From the NCBI GenBank assembly GCA_033239005.1, contig BSQZ01000018.1:655001-719000 (forward strand): 64,000 nucleotides of DNA. The letters are read 5' to 3'. Under the pieces are notes generated by a model. That model saw only the letters and a program-made list of their open reading frames with translations. It made no database searches and was not told the origin of the DNA. The DNA comes from Lamellibrachia satsuma. Lineage: Eukaryota; Annelida; Polychaeta; Sabellida; Siboglinidae. The position numbers were made by a program, and so were the translations under genes. Positions 1 through 47,067 of this stretch are shown piece by piece. Numbering within the stretch: position 1 is the stretch's first letter; each line of letters begins with the position of its first letter.

Positions 1-718
1 TATGTATGTTGTTATGTATTACTAATTAATTTTTAAGTGTTGTGTTTGTCATTGAGCTTTTATAAGGTTTTGTAAATGACCATTGTAATAGTTGTTACTT
101 GGAATATCATGTTTTTGGTCGCTAGATGACGGGCATGTATAAACGCAATGCATCGTGGGACTGATTGTAAACAGAAGCACAACTTGTACTTCAAATTAGA
201 GAGTCAGAAAAATTACTATTTCAGCAAAGAATACATCGTACAACAATAACGCTGACTGACACTAAACAGAGATCACTACCTTCAGAACACAAAAATCAGC
301 TGATCTGATGTTTGAACAACTTTGGATGTGATTGAGCGTGTATTGACATAAATATGCCATTGTTCAGCACACGGCAAAAGATTCGCATGAATTACGTGTT
401 GTATTTCCATCAATAATCTCATGCAATTTCATCTTTATATTAGATGGCAGTGGAACGGCATCAGTCACGAAGAAGGGGAAAAAATTTACAACCGGTACCA
501 GTACCTTTAAAAAAACCAAAGAGGAGGGCAGTTTGATATTACACACCAGAGACACCACAAGTTATTCTGGGCAGCCTGTATTGATAATTATAACTGAACG
601 AAACCCTAGCATCTAGGTCTCTACAGCAGGAAGTGGGCACCTTGTTGGCTACTACACGACCAATGTCAGATGCTACGGGGTCAGAGAAGGGCATGTTTTC
701 TCTCTCTGTCACACACTA
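1..718. other. No gene seen (NOSTRIN 3' flank or intron)
   Basis: AT-rich sequence with only short chance ORFs. The missing NOSTRIN SH3 exons were looked for on the minus strand and not found. Confidence 0.5.
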
Positions 719-1062
719 AACTCTGTGACAACCTTAAAGCACAGCAAGCATAAAGTTGTTCTTCTACGTCTAAAATGTTGCCTACTTGACTGTTTTCTCC
801 ATGGCATTCTAGATTCTGTGACAACCTTAAAGCACAGCAAGCATAAAGTTGTTCTTCTACGTCTAAAATGTTGCCTACTTGACTGTTTTCTCCATGGCAT
901 TCTAGACTCTTTGACAACCTTAAAGCACAGCAAGCATAAAGTTGTTCTTCTACTTCTAAAATGTTGCCTACTTGACTGTGTTCTCTGTGGCATTCTAGAC
1001 TCTCTGACAACCTTAAAGCACAGCAAGCATAAAGTTGTTCTTGCTTCTGAAATGTTACCTAC
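719..1062. repeat. 93-bp minisatellite, about 3.7 copies
   Basis: GACAACCTTAAAGCACAGC recurs at 727, 820, 913 and 1006, giving a period of exactly 93. Because 93 is divisible by three, repeated ORFs appear on both strands; they are artefacts of the repeat. Confidence 0.95.
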
Positions 1063-2210
1063 TTACCTTAAGGAGTATCCCTGTGCTATCCTGAACAGGG
1101 AGTATGGATATGGTTAATGAGCATTTGTCTGGCAGTAGTAGGGAGAGGGTTAATGAGTTGCAGTCAAATTTGTCTTTGTATTTGAATTTAAATATGCTGA
1201 TTTTGTATATTTGTATTAGGATTTGAATTTTTTCTTTCCTCCTTCAAGGTTTTTAAGGTGTAGTTAACCTGCTTGAATTTGTGCATTTTAGGATCATACC
1301 TGCGTAACCTAACTCAATTCTTCACCATTTAATGCAATCATTTCTGCACATTCTCAACACTGTACACTTAACATGGGAACATCTCCTCTAACAATGCTGA
1401 TAACACTATTAAAATAGAATATGTAATTGACAGATTGTATTATATCCTGTATATTTGAAATGATTATACAGCATATTTGATCAAGTGTATTTGTACTTAT
1501 ATTTGACATTTTAAAATAGAGCTCATGTATATTTATATTTGAAATTTAAAAAAATGCCCTGTATTTTATTTTTTATTTACATATTTGACCTCAACTCTGG
1601 TTAATGACCAGTCGTCCAGCATTTATCAACCTTTACTATGTCCCATTAGATATTTCAGTTAATCTACCATAAAGCCATGTAATTATGACCAATCAGGAGC
1701 ATCAGAATTTGCATTTTCCTGCTCATACATTTCATCTGGAAATGTTACTGGTGGTGCATTTCCCAGATTAGTGAGTATCATCATGCACGTTTGTACAGTG
1801 TGGGTTGGAGAAAGCTTATTGTTTTACTGAAGCTGCTAGTTTTGCCAAAGCTGGTGCACCACTCAGGGTTGCATAAATATTATAACTATGATAACGATTT
1901 TATAATATTTAGTGATTATATGATATTTATCATAATGTTTTTAGAATATTTATGATAATGATTTTTTAATATTTAATTACTTTAGAGTATCTATTATAAT
2001 AATTTTTAGAATATTTATGACAAAACTTTTAGAATATTTATTGTAATTGCTTTATTGGACAGTGCACGTTTAGTGGTGGTCAAACTTGGAGCAACTGCTA
2101 CAAGTGTTTTACGTTGGTGGATATAGATAATATATCATTATTATTAGGAATTACATGTCCCAGCACTGCAAGCATAGACAGTCATCTAAAGACCCCAGAA
2201 GGCAACTCAC
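1063..2210. other. AT-rich non-coding stretch
   Basis: Contains a degenerate AT repeat at about 1875-2045 (variants of TTTTAGAATATTTATGA). No exon is recognised. Confidence 0.5.
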
Positions 2211-36501
<34,291 letters not shown>

Positions 36502-36798
36502 ATTGGCAGCTGACTAGAGCCAGAGCCAGATATATAGTTAAGTATTTCCACCTAGAAATGTCGACTTTGAACAATCACACTTGAACAACGACCATCGCGT
36601 TGTCGCTTACTGCGACAGTCTCAAGCGACAGGCATCTATACCCTTTTCCAAAGGTGTGTATCAATGTTAATCACCTAATATAATTCCAATAAATCATACT
36701 GCCAAAACAGTAAGCTTAGTTGATACACTTCACGATATTCCGACAAAAAACGTTTCTTTAAATGTTTAATTTGTTTAGCATTAACACATTTTGGAGAC

Positions 36799-37119
36799 AT
36801 GGTTCTTATGAACATACTATACATACTTGTTTCCGGAGTCTACTGCGATAGGCTATTATTTTATGGAGTAAAAACATTCTTAATAATTAAAACAGTGGAT
36901 GAGAATAATGTAATATTGCAATATGATAAATATATTATTATTACGTTGCTCCTACTACCTTGCATAGTTTATTTTTCTTTGCAAAGACACTATCAGTGCA
37001 AAACGCTACTTTCCCCGCCATCGCGTAAGGAGCGCGCGTTGCTGCAAGATTGGTGTGGTTTCATGAAACAAAAGTCACGGTTTGAGAGCAATGCACCTAA
37101 AAGAGTTAACAAAACCTAA
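36799..37119 (+). other. Unrecognised 106-codon ORF with one hydrophobic segment
   Basis: Contains a hydrophobic run (IIITLLLLPCIVYFSL) followed by a basic tail. It lies just upstream of the NOSTRIN start on the opposite strand. No family is recognised and no splice or poly(A) context supports it; it may be chance. Confidence 0.15.
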
Positions 37120-37129
37120 CAATTCGCAA

Positions 37130-37770
37130 CTACAATCAAGAACATCACGCTAGGGCTTTTCTCATAATTTGTTTTAAAAGTGGGAATTCTGGTAAAATCT
37201 CAACTTTACTGGCGGCTGGCAAGTTAAAGCGAAACAACCGTTATGGTTTGGGGGCTATGTAAGTAATAGAGATAATAAAAAACTAACCGTGTGCAATTAA
37301 AATCAAGAATATCACGCCAGTGACTTATTCAGAATGTGTTCTAACAATTGGAAGATTCCTGTCATTTCTCCCGTTGACTGAGGGCAGACATGTTAACCAG
37401 CCTGACCGATAAGCGCATGAACACATTGTACAGTTCTATGAAATCAGGTAACCTACACTACCTTTAATGTATGAAGTTCCACCGGTACACACAGAACCAA
37501 GGCAAAGTCTCAATCAAATTGGCTGTAATGTCAAAAATAAGAACAATTTAACAAACAGAGGCAACAATATGTTACTTAAGTTAAGTTTGGACGCAAACAA
37601 CATGGCCATACCCTATTGGCAAGTATAGGAAAACGTGTATACAAATATAGTTTTATTTTGCGAGCGAATATTGCCAGAATACTACATATATCACGCAGAG
37701 ATATCTAACGGTATGGTGCGGTCCTTAAAGATAATGTGTGCTTAACAAGCTTTTCCTGTGAGTAACGAAT
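37130..37770. repeat. Dispersed repeat copy 2 (homologous to 9290-9765)
   Basis: Shares ordered blocks with 9290-9765. In addition, 37131-37200 and about 37290-37360 resemble each other (CAATCAAGAA(C/T)ATCACGC), an internal duplication. It directly precedes the LINE ORF1. Confidence 0.7.
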
Positions 37771-37799
37771 TTTGTCTAAACACAAGTTCTATTATGATT

Positions 37800-39113
37800 A
37801 TACTTACTTTCAACGTTTCGGCTGCCATCGGCACTTAATTTGTGGCAGTTGCAGTAACTGGGTGGATTTCGTCATGTCTAGGTGCGAGAAGTCCTGGGCT
37901 GAGGTCCAGGCAGATAGTTTTAGTTTTGAGTGTAGGGGATGCGCAAGGATGAAGGAACTAGAGGTGGAGTTGGAAGAGCTGAGGCTGCTCGTTGTGGCAA
38001 TGGTGGGAAGGGAACAGGGGAGTTGTGCCAGTAGTTCCGGTGGGGGAACAGTAGACGATAAAGTGGGGAAAGACACAAGAGATGCTAGGGAGAGCTCACC
38101 TCAGCCTGGGAGGAAGCTGAGAGGAGGGAAGGTGACAGGTCATAGGGAGACAGGACGTAAGGAGACGGGAAGGAAAGGAACGGGAGGGAAGACAACCGGG
38201 GTGAAGGAGAGGGGAGTAAGGGAGAAAGGAGGGAAGGAGAAGGGAGTGGGGGAGACGGGAGGGAAGACAACCGGAGTGAAGGAGAGGGGAGTAGCGGAGA
38301 CAGGAGGGAAGGAGAAGGGAGTGGGGGAGACGGGAGGGAAAACAACCGGAGTGAAGGAGAGGGGAGTAGGGGAGACAGGAGGGAAGGAGAAGGGAGTGGG
38401 GGAGACGGAAGGGAAAACAACCGGAGTGAAGGAGAGGGAGTGGGAGAGACAAGAGCAAAGGAGTGGGAAGTGGGGGAGACAGGAGGGAAGGGGTCAGGAC
38501 AGAATGTGATGGAGGGGATCGATAGGAAGAGTTATTCTGCAGCAGTGATAGAGGGGGTGAGGAAGAGAGCGAGGGTGTTTGTGGGGGATTCGATAGTTAG
38601 GAAGACCGACAGAGTCTTAAACAAGGGAGATGATGTGGTGGTCTGCTTGCCTGGAGCCAAAATAGAGGCGATAACTGAGAGGGTAAAAAACATCGTAGGC
38701 TCGGGTAAGGGTGGAACTGTTTTAGTACACGTAGGGACAAATAACGTAGAGAGGGAGGGTACAACTGCCATAGTTAGGAAATATAGGCAGTTGGTCAGAA
38801 CACTAAAACAGACGCGGGTTGAGCAGGTAATACTGTCAGGGATTTTACCTGTAATGGGCAGGAGGGGTCACAAATATCGAAATTGTCGGGGATGGCAATT
38901 AACATGTTAGTCCAGAGGCTGTGTAGGGAAGAGGAAGTTGGATTTGTGGATTTATGGGGAAGTTTTGTTGGGAGGGCTGATATGTACATGAAGGATGGGC
39001 TTCATTTAAGTGGAAAGGGGGCGGCAGTATTCGCGGACAAACTTTCAGCAGCAGTAGATAGCGACTTGGGTACAATGACAAATATTTTTGGAAGTAAACA
39101 TTCTTTAAACTAG
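37800..39113 (+). pseudogene. CR1-type LINE ORF1: zinc finger plus SGNH esterase, two frameshifts
   Basis: The frame from 37772 gives a Cys-rich finger (CGSCSNWVDF ... CEKSW ... CRGCARMKEL), a coiled coil and a Gly/Lys-rich repeat region. The frame from 38440 gives VFVGDSIVRK (GDS serine) and HVGTNNVE. The frame from 38883 gives DGLHLSGKGAAVFADKL (Asp/His of the triad). This finger-coil-esterase order is known from ORF1 of CR1-clade LINEs, where the esterase is thought to help RNP or membrane handling. Frames shift near 38440-38500 and near 38883. A coding repeat (about 75 bp, ETGGKTTGVKERG) occupies about 38146-38460. Confidence 0.85.
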
Positions 39114-39229
39114 AAGTGCAGGGGGGTTACCTAGAGGTGTCTCAAGCAGAACAAGAGGCCACTAGCACAAATAAACCAATATCAAATCATCCGAAAAAAC
39201 ATCTCTTGAAAAAGGTTATAGATGCGTAT

Positions 39230-41993
39230 GTTTAAATGCAAGGAGCATAGTAAATAAGAAAAACGAATTAAACATTATGGTAGAAGATATTGACCCTCAC
39301 ATAATTAGTATAACTGAATCATGGGCCAACATAGATATAACATATGCTGAATTAGGACTGACAGGATACGTAATGTTTAGGAAAGATCGAATAGGAAGAA
39401 GGGGCGGGGGAGTTATTTTATATGTTAAAGAATCTATTCAGGCTTATGAAATAAAACTAGAAAGGGAAGCAGATTGCGATGAAGTTGTTTGGTGCAAAAT
39501 TGTTTCAGGAAATTCAAAATTAACTATTGGATTAGTTTACCGAAGTCCACACGTAAACGAAGAGGACAACACAAAAATAAAAAAAACGCTATAAAGGAAG
39601 TTAGTAAAGGGGAATGTATCATAATGGGAGATTTTAACCATGGACGCATACAATGGAATTCTCTAGTGAGCACAGGGATTGAGGATCAACAATTTCTATG
39701 TTTAATCCAGGATAGCTTTCTTACTCAGCACGTACTAGAACCAACCAGGGGAGAAAATGTATTAGATATAGTTTTGTCATCACAAAAAGAATTAGTGGAC
39801 AATGTAAAAATATTTGAACCATTGGGTAATAGTGACCATAATCAAATACATTTTGACATCAATGTAAAATCAGAAAGTAAAAATAAGAAAACGTACAAGA
39901 GAAACTTCCACAAAGGTAACTACAAAGATATGAGAAAATACTTAGCACAGCTAGATTGGAATAACATGCTGATGAATAAGACCGCAATTGAATGTTGGAA
40001 TATTCTAAAATATGAAATTGAGAGTATCATCGATAAATTTGTTCCCTCCCGAAAACAAGGAAAACGGTGTAGAAAGAAACACTTGTCAAAAGAGGCAATT
40101 AGAAAAATGATGCTAAAACAAACTATATGGAGGGTTTATAGGCGTACCAGAAAGGAAGAAGACTATGCAAAATACAAAGAGGCACGTAATGCAGCTACAA
40201 CTGAAATTAGATAATCTAAAAGAAGCTATGAGCAAAAACTGGCATGTAACATAAAAAATGACAGCAAGAGTTTTTATGCATATGTCAGGAGTAAACAAAA
40301 CGTACAAGACAAGGTTGGACCTCTAGAAGACAGTGCTGGAAATATAATATCACAGGGGTTTTTAATGGCGGAAGACCTAAATGGTTACTTCAGTTCAGTG
40401 TTTACCAAAGAAGATATTAGTGCATTACCAGTTGCTGATGCTAAATTTCAGGGGGCTAAATCTGACTATTTAGGACCGTTAGTTGTAACTCCAGAATTGG
40501 TAGCTAAGAAAATAAAGGCAATGAAGGATAACAAATCACCGGGAGTGGATGGGATTCCTCCAAAATTACTAATGGAAACAGTAGATCAAATCAGTATACC
40601 ACTTGCAAGAGTATTCAACTTGTCATTAAAAGAGGGAGTTGTTCCGTTTGAATGGAAAGAAGCAAACATCATACCATTATTTAAAAAGGGTTCGAGAAAT
40701 AAGTCAGAGAATTACAGACCAGTGAGTTTAACGTCAGTGATTTGTAAATTATTAGAAAGGTTAATTAAAGACCATATGGTGGACTTCCTCGTTAAGCATA
40801 AATTATTAAATTCATCTCAACATGGATTCCTTAAAGCGAGGTCATGCTTAACAAATATGTTATGTTTTTTGGAAGAAATCACTGAGTGGATAGACGTGGG
40901 ATCGCCAGTAGATATTATCTACTTAGATTTTCAGAAAGCTTTTGACAAAGTGCCACATCAAAGATTGCTACTTAAATTAAAAGCTCATGGTATCGGGGAT
41001 AGCATAACTGACTGGATAGAACAATGGCTGACTGACAGAAGACAACAAGTTGTAGTAGATGGAGAAGTTTCAAATTGGAAATCGGTTTTGAGTGGGGTAC
41101 CTCAAGGATCAGTATTAGGACCTATATTATTCTTAATTTATATCAATGACTTGGACGAGAGTATAACAAGTAACGTACTGAAATTTGCGGATGATACAAA
41201 ACTGTTTAGAAAGGTTAATACTGATGGTGATAAACAACATTTACAAAACGATATAGACTGATTAGTGAAATGGTCTGAGAAATGGCAGATGCTGTTCAAT
41301 TTTGGGAAATGCAAATGCCTACATACAGGACATGGGAACTTCAATGTAAACTATAAAATGGGAGATACTGTTCTGGGTACTACTGTAAAAGAAAAGGACT
41401 TAGGAGTTACACTAAGCGCTGATATGAAAGTTTCAGAGCAGTGTGGTATTGCAGCTTCAAAAGGTAATCAAATTCTTGGATTGATTAGAAGAAACATGAC
41501 ATACAAGGGAAAAAAGTTAATTATACCTCTTTATAAAGCAATAGTTAGACCTCATTTAGAATACTGTATACAAGCATGGAGACCATATCGTAAGAAGGAT
41601 ATAGATACGCTTGAATGCATACAAAGGAGAGCAACTAAAATGATTCCAGAACTTAGAGACCTTAGTTATGAAGAACGCCTGAAAGAATGTGGTTTAACAA
41701 CTCTAGAGACAAGGAGGTTAAGAGGAGATCAGTTTGAAGTTTTTAAGATATTGAATGGGTATGAAAATATTGATAGAAATATGTTTTTCTCACTCAAGAA
41801 GGATAGCAGAACTAGAGGACATGAGGTAAAATTAGTAAAGGATCAAAGTAGATTGGACATCAGGAAGCACTCGTTCTCACAGAGGAAAATAAATGAATGG
41901 AACAAACTGTCTACAGATTGTGTAACTGCTAGCAGCGTGAATATGTTTAAAAACAAGGTTGACACATATATCAGGAGGGCGGGTTATAAGTAG
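39230..41993 (+). pseudogene. CR1-type LINE ORF2: endonuclease-reverse transcriptase, broken
   Basis: An APE-type endonuclease (LNARSIVNKKNEL, ITESW, then MGDFNH near 39624 and SDHN at 39831) is followed by a reverse transcriptase (KSPGVDGIPP, NYRPVSLTSV, DFQKAFDKVPH, GVPQGSVLGPILF, FADDTKL near 41183) and the usual C-terminal domain (HLEYCIQAW, IQRRATKMIPELRD). One frameshift lies at an A-rich run near 39580. In-frame stops lie near 40212 and 41259; otherwise one frame continues to the stop at 41991. Neighbouring ORF1 belongs to the same element. It would copy itself by target-primed reverse transcription but is now inactive as read. Confidence 0.93.
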
Positions 41994-42196
41994 GTGAACA
42001 TTGTTGGACTCTCGAAAAGCCAATGGCTTCCTTGTCCACTTGCCATCTGGGCCTTTGGCTTGGATGGCAAATCTTGTTAAAGTTAAAGTCTTGTTAAAGG
42101 CTGCCTTCATCAAGAATTCTGGGATAATTACTTCTTCTTCTCGCCAGCTGGCTTGGCAATAGTTGTGTTTAGAAGAAAATCATTGCTCATGTATAT

Positions 42197-42260
<64 letters not shown>

Positions 42261-43049
42261 CGTGCGTGCGAGCGTGCGTGCGTGCGTGCGTGCGTGTGTG
42301 CGTGCGTGCGTGCGTGCGTGCGTGCATGTGTGTGTGTTATTATTGCGACCAATAAGCGCCTGCCTGTTAAAAAAACAGGTTAACTAGACTTCCGCTGTGA
42401 CGCATTAAGTGTTTTCGACAGAAATCAAAGAGCCGGTGGGTATACACACAAACAACACAAACTCTCAATCGAGCTTATGGTGTGATTTTGGTCCCGAGAG
42501 CGGAAGTTCCTTAATTCATTTGCTTTCATAGGATGCTACTTTGGACTTTGAGTGTCGCGTACGCATCGATCACGGGCCGAAGTCAATCATTCTAGGGACT
42601 AGCCGACTACTCAGTTGTTCTTGTCCCAAACTTGAATATGGGTACGTCTTTATGAGCTTTGGTTTCGAGAATGTCTCGAGAAGGCCCCACTTCGCCAGCC
42701 ACGGCAGGAGGCGGAGAGTATTCGAGCTACCGCCGTCTCTGCTGGTTGAGTTGTGTAGCTCCTGGTGTAACTTCACCCTCTACGGATCTCCTGGTATAAC
42801 TTCGCCCTCTACGGATCTCCTGGTGTAACTTCACCCTCTACGGATCTCCTGGTGTAACTTCACCCTCTACGGATCTCCCCTTCATTCCTTCTGCGGCGAT
42901 GTCAACGTAAGCTTTGGTGAATCGGTCGATGTCGTCATCTTTTTTCTAGAAACCCGAACATATCGTTAATCACCTTTCCCCGTCCGCTTGCAATGACCTC
43001 ACCGAGGTTCATCTACTTGGCCGCACTCTCCTTTCCATCGTGATGGTCT
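41994..43049. other. LINE 3' region, GT/GCGT microsatellite and 29-bp repeat
   Basis: After the LINE stop, CTTGTTAAAG-type short repeats (about 42073-42100) may be the LINE 3' end. A (GT)n/(GCGT)n tract lies at 42203-42340. A 29-bp repeat (TACGGATCTCCTGGTGTAAC, 4 copies) lies at 42770-42875. No gene is recognised. Confidence 0.7.
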
Positions 43050-43109
43050 TTGTCATTGCCTTTTCTAATCGCCTTCGCGTTCCTCCTCGAAGAAAAAAAC
43101 AATAACACC

Positions 43110-44200
43110 GAGTTTGTTTCGAATCAGAATTCGTGTGCGCCACTACACTGGAAAAATGCCAATATTTCTGCAATTTTCAAGAAGGGAGATACGTCGGTCT
43201 GGGCAAACTACAGGCCAATGTCATTAACATCAATATGCTGCGAAATATTTAAACATATAATGTTTAGCAATTTAATGGACCGCCTGGACCCTACTGACAT
43301 TATTGTAAACTACCAACATGAGTTTATGAATAAGCATTCTTGTGAGACTCAACTAATTTGTGTCACAGAATATATCACTAAGATGATGGACACGGGTTAC
43401 CAGACTGACCTCGTAATATTAGATTTTACGAAGGCATTCGACACAGTGCTTCATGCCCGCCTTGTCAATAAGCTCCAATATTATGGGATAAATATGGGAT
43501 GTTAACAACAAGATTAGGAAATGGTTGCCACAGGGCAGTCTACTTGGCCCACTCGTGTTCCTCGGCGTTTCCTCGGACATCAGACTCTTTGCAGATGGCT
43601 ACATTATTTTTTTAGTTGTATTGTGTTTATTTATAGTTTGAGCAGGGCACATCACCTTATAAGTCGTATGACTTCAGCGATGTCCCTTCAGCAGCATTCA
43701 TTATACTGATGTCTCAGCAGCATTGAAGATACAGAAGCCCTGCCGTGTCGTGTGGCATGTAAGACTCGCACAAGATATCTCCTTGCTGCTGTGTCCTATG
43801 TCAATCCAGCAGCCTTCGGTTCTTCTTCCATTGTTTGTCGCCACGTTGTTTTCGGCCTGCCTCTTTTTTCTGCAGAGGCTGGTTGATTGGTAAAAACCTG
43901 GCAGATGGAGTGCAGGAGAGAGATCAGCCGCCTCGTATTGATTTACACATCAATGCATGGACAGACAGCTCTTCCTTTACCAGATCATCTTGTTCGGACA
44001 AATGACAATACACGTGGCCATGGTGACATATTTATTCAAGTGCCAAGACACAGTTTACGCCAATAACATACTTATGCATATTTCTTTTTCAACAAAACTC
44101 TAAAGAACTGGAATAGACTACCAAAAACAGTTGTGTCTGCAGCCAGGCAGATTTCAATGCCGTGCGGTGCTCTATCACTCAGCCCCCCCCCCATTGGCGT
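43110..44200 (+). pseudogene. Second LINE reverse transcriptase fragment, decayed
   Basis: The frame from 43050 reads WKNANISAIFKKGD, NYRPMSLTSICCEIFKHIM, DFTKAFDTVLHARLVNKL and stops at 43503. Shifted frames then read WLPQGSLLGPLVFL and RLFADGYIIF. Near 44080-44150, KTLKNWNRLPKTVVSA matches the C-terminal signature of jockey/CR1-type pol proteins. It is a different family from the LINE at 37.8-42 kb. Confidence 0.8.
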
Positions 44201-44460
44201 ATTAACCTTCGGGTTCTTGCAAATTATCATATAGACATAAAGTTTAATTGTATGTGAAGAAACCAACCATTAAACGCGCACATGTGTGAATTATAGGAAT
44301 GTCACAAGAATGTTAGTGTTTGCCGGGATGCTGAATGTTTTTTTTTTAAATGATGATAGTCAAACTGAGTATGGAACAAAATGTGCAATAATTTATAAGA
44401 ATTCATACGATTTCTGCGCTCACTTTTACATGCGTTGTTCTTGTGATTTCCTATTGTGCA

Positions 44461-44822
44461 TAAGGTGGGGAACGTAAGGTGGGGAACGTAAAGTGGGGAA
44501 CGTAAGGTGGGGAACGTAAGGTGGGAAACGTAAGGTGGGGAACGTAAGGTGGGGAACGTAAGGTGGGGAACGTAAGGTGGGGAACGTAAGGTGGGGAACG
44601 TAAGGTGAGGAACGTAAGGTGGGAAACGTAAGGTGGGGAACGTAAGGTGGGGAACGTAAGGTGAGGAACGTAAGGTGGGGAACGTAAGGTGGGAAACGTA
44701 AGGTGGGGAACGTAAGGTGGGGAACATAAGGTGGGGAACGTAAGGTGGGGAACGTAAGGTGGGAAACGTAAGGTGGGGAACGTAAGGTGGGGAACGTAAG
44801 GTGGGGAACGTAAGGTGGGGAA
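44461..44822. repeat. 14-bp minisatellite, about 26 copies
   Basis: AAGGTGGGGAACGT in tandem, with GGGAA/GAGGAA variants. It is strongly strand-asymmetric (G-rich on the plus strand). Confidence 0.97.
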
Positions 44823-45441
44823 TGTGGATGCTTTGCTGATCTGTTAGCTGTGTTTGATGTAACTTATAAATATTAATTTCATTGTTAATTCAGCAGTTGA
44901 GTAGATATTCATAATTATTTGATAGCTGCTGGTACCTATGCTAGTGTTCTGCAAGGAAACAATAGCTTTGTAGACGAGGAATAGCTCTAGCCATTGTATT
45001 AAAGGAATCATGCACGAAACAACCCCACATATTAACTACCACCATTAACCCAGCACCTGATTCACAACTGTGTTTGTCTATAATTAAATGAAACTTTACA
45101 GGTCGATGATGCCCATTTCATAACTTTCACTCCAGTCAATAACAATAACTTTAATAAAGGTTGTCCTACCACACCACGATGTACAGGTATATTAAGCGTT
45201 AGTGGCACTCCGAAATGCACTGTGATAAAAAACGTTACGTTTGATATAGGAAATATTTTGAAAACTTAATCAAACCACACTGCTAGTTATCATCACGACG
45301 TATCTTAAAGTTTGATAAATACAAATTAGGCACAGAAATCTTTGGCAATAAAGAAATGACACCAAACACATTTGACTTGATAAATAAAATGATAATTACA
45401 AGTTTTCTAAACTACATTTGATGAAAAGAACAAATGTTGGC
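44823..45441. other. Spacer, no feature
   Basis: AT-rich unique sequence between two arrays. Confidence 0.45.
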
Positions 45442-46432
45442 AATACATGCACAGCCAATACATGCACAACCAATACATGCACAGCCAATACATACACAGC
45501 CAATACATGCACAACCAATACATGCACAACCAATACATGCACAGCCAATACATGCACAACCAATACATGCACAACCAATACATGCACAACCCATACATGC
45601 ACAACCAATACATGCACAACCAATACATGCACAACCAATGCATGCACAACCAATACATGCACAACCAATACATGCACAGCCAATACATGCACAACCAATA
45701 CATGCACAACCAATACATGCACAACCAATACATGCACAACCAATACATGCACAACCAATACATGCACAACCAATACATGCATAATCAATACATGCACAGC
45801 CAATATATGCACAACCAATACATGCACAGCCAATACATGCACAACCAATACATGCACAACCAATACATGCACAACCAATACATGCATAATCAATACATGC
45901 ACAGCCAATATATGCACAACCAATACATGCACAACCAATACATGCACAGCCAATATATGCACAACCAATACATGCACAACCAATACATGCACAACCAATA
46001 CATGCACAACCAATACATGCACAACCAATACATGCACAATCAATACATGCATAATCAATACATGCACAACCAATACATGCACAACCAATACATGCACAGC
46101 CAATATATGCACAACCAATACATGCACAACCAATACATGCACAATCAATACATGCATAATCAATACATGCACAACCAATACATGCACAACCAATACATGC
46201 ACAGCCAATAAATGCACAATCAATACATGCACAATCAATACATGCATAATCAATACATGCACAACCAATACATGCACAAGCAATACATGCACAACCAATA
46301 CATGCACAGCCAATATATGCACAGCCAATAAATGCACAATCAATACACGCATAATCAATACATGCACAGCCAATACATGCACAACCAATACATGCACAAC
46401 CAATACATGCACAGCCAATATATGCACAACCA
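45442..46432. repeat. 15-bp minisatellite, about 66 copies
   Basis: ACAACCAATACATGC with ACAGCC, ATAATC and ATATATGC variants. The period of five codons without stops opens several frames on both strands (up to 382 residues). ACCAAT gives one CCAAT-like box per unit. Confidence 0.98.
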
Positions 46433-46590
46433 AATTTGAATCAAGTGCAGCAATAACAGCACAAATACATGACAATGGTCGAGGCCACTGGTTAGTTTCC
46501 TTACAACTAACTGTTTTGGACAATTTACATAAGAATCAGTTTTTCCCTCGATGCAGATACAGTTAGCTAGCATGTATAGGTGTGAGATAA

Positions 46591-46929
46591 ATGATCTTGG
46601 TGTTTTGTGCAATATGCACAACAATAGACCTAGACACAGTAGATTATGGTATATTTGTTGATATTGTTGATTTTTTTATAAATGGTTTTAAAGAACTGAA
46701 AATACAATCACGGTCGTTAAACTTTGACAAGATAAATAGTAGAAAACATTTAATTACATTTAGTTACTTTTTGGTGACATGGTGCCTTGCCACCGGTGCA
46801 GCAAGTGGTATCATCAGAGATGTTGTGAAAACCCCTTTACCAAAGATGTACGATGGCTTTGTTGCCCAAGTCAGAATAAAAGACCAAGAAATGCACCTTC
46901 CAAATTTAAGTAAGAACGCATACATTTGA
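46591..46929 (+). other. Unrecognised 112-codon ORF, possibly repeat-derived
   Basis: The C-terminal half (LVTWCLATGAASGIIRDVV, then KTPLPKMYDGFVAQV) looks protein-like rather than random and ends near a GTAAGAAC donor-like site. I cannot assign a family. It could be part of an old mobile element or a host exon. Confidence 0.25.
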
Positions 46930-46998
46930 ATAAATAACTTCTTCACTTAGCCTTGATATTTTGTAAATGTATTTTGTGTATAGATTATTTCAAGCACT

Positions 46999-47067
<69 letters not shown>

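Noticed and set aside
40365..41261. A host gene for a reverse transcriptase
   Set aside because: Endonuclease, RT and esterase ORF1 in order mark it as a CR1-type LINE, and it has in-frame stops and frameshifts.
45396..46566. ORFs of 375-382 residues on both strands (repeated NTCTT or HVLVV)
   Set aside because: The 15-bp unit is divisible by three and lacks stops in several frames on both strands, so these are repeat artefacts.
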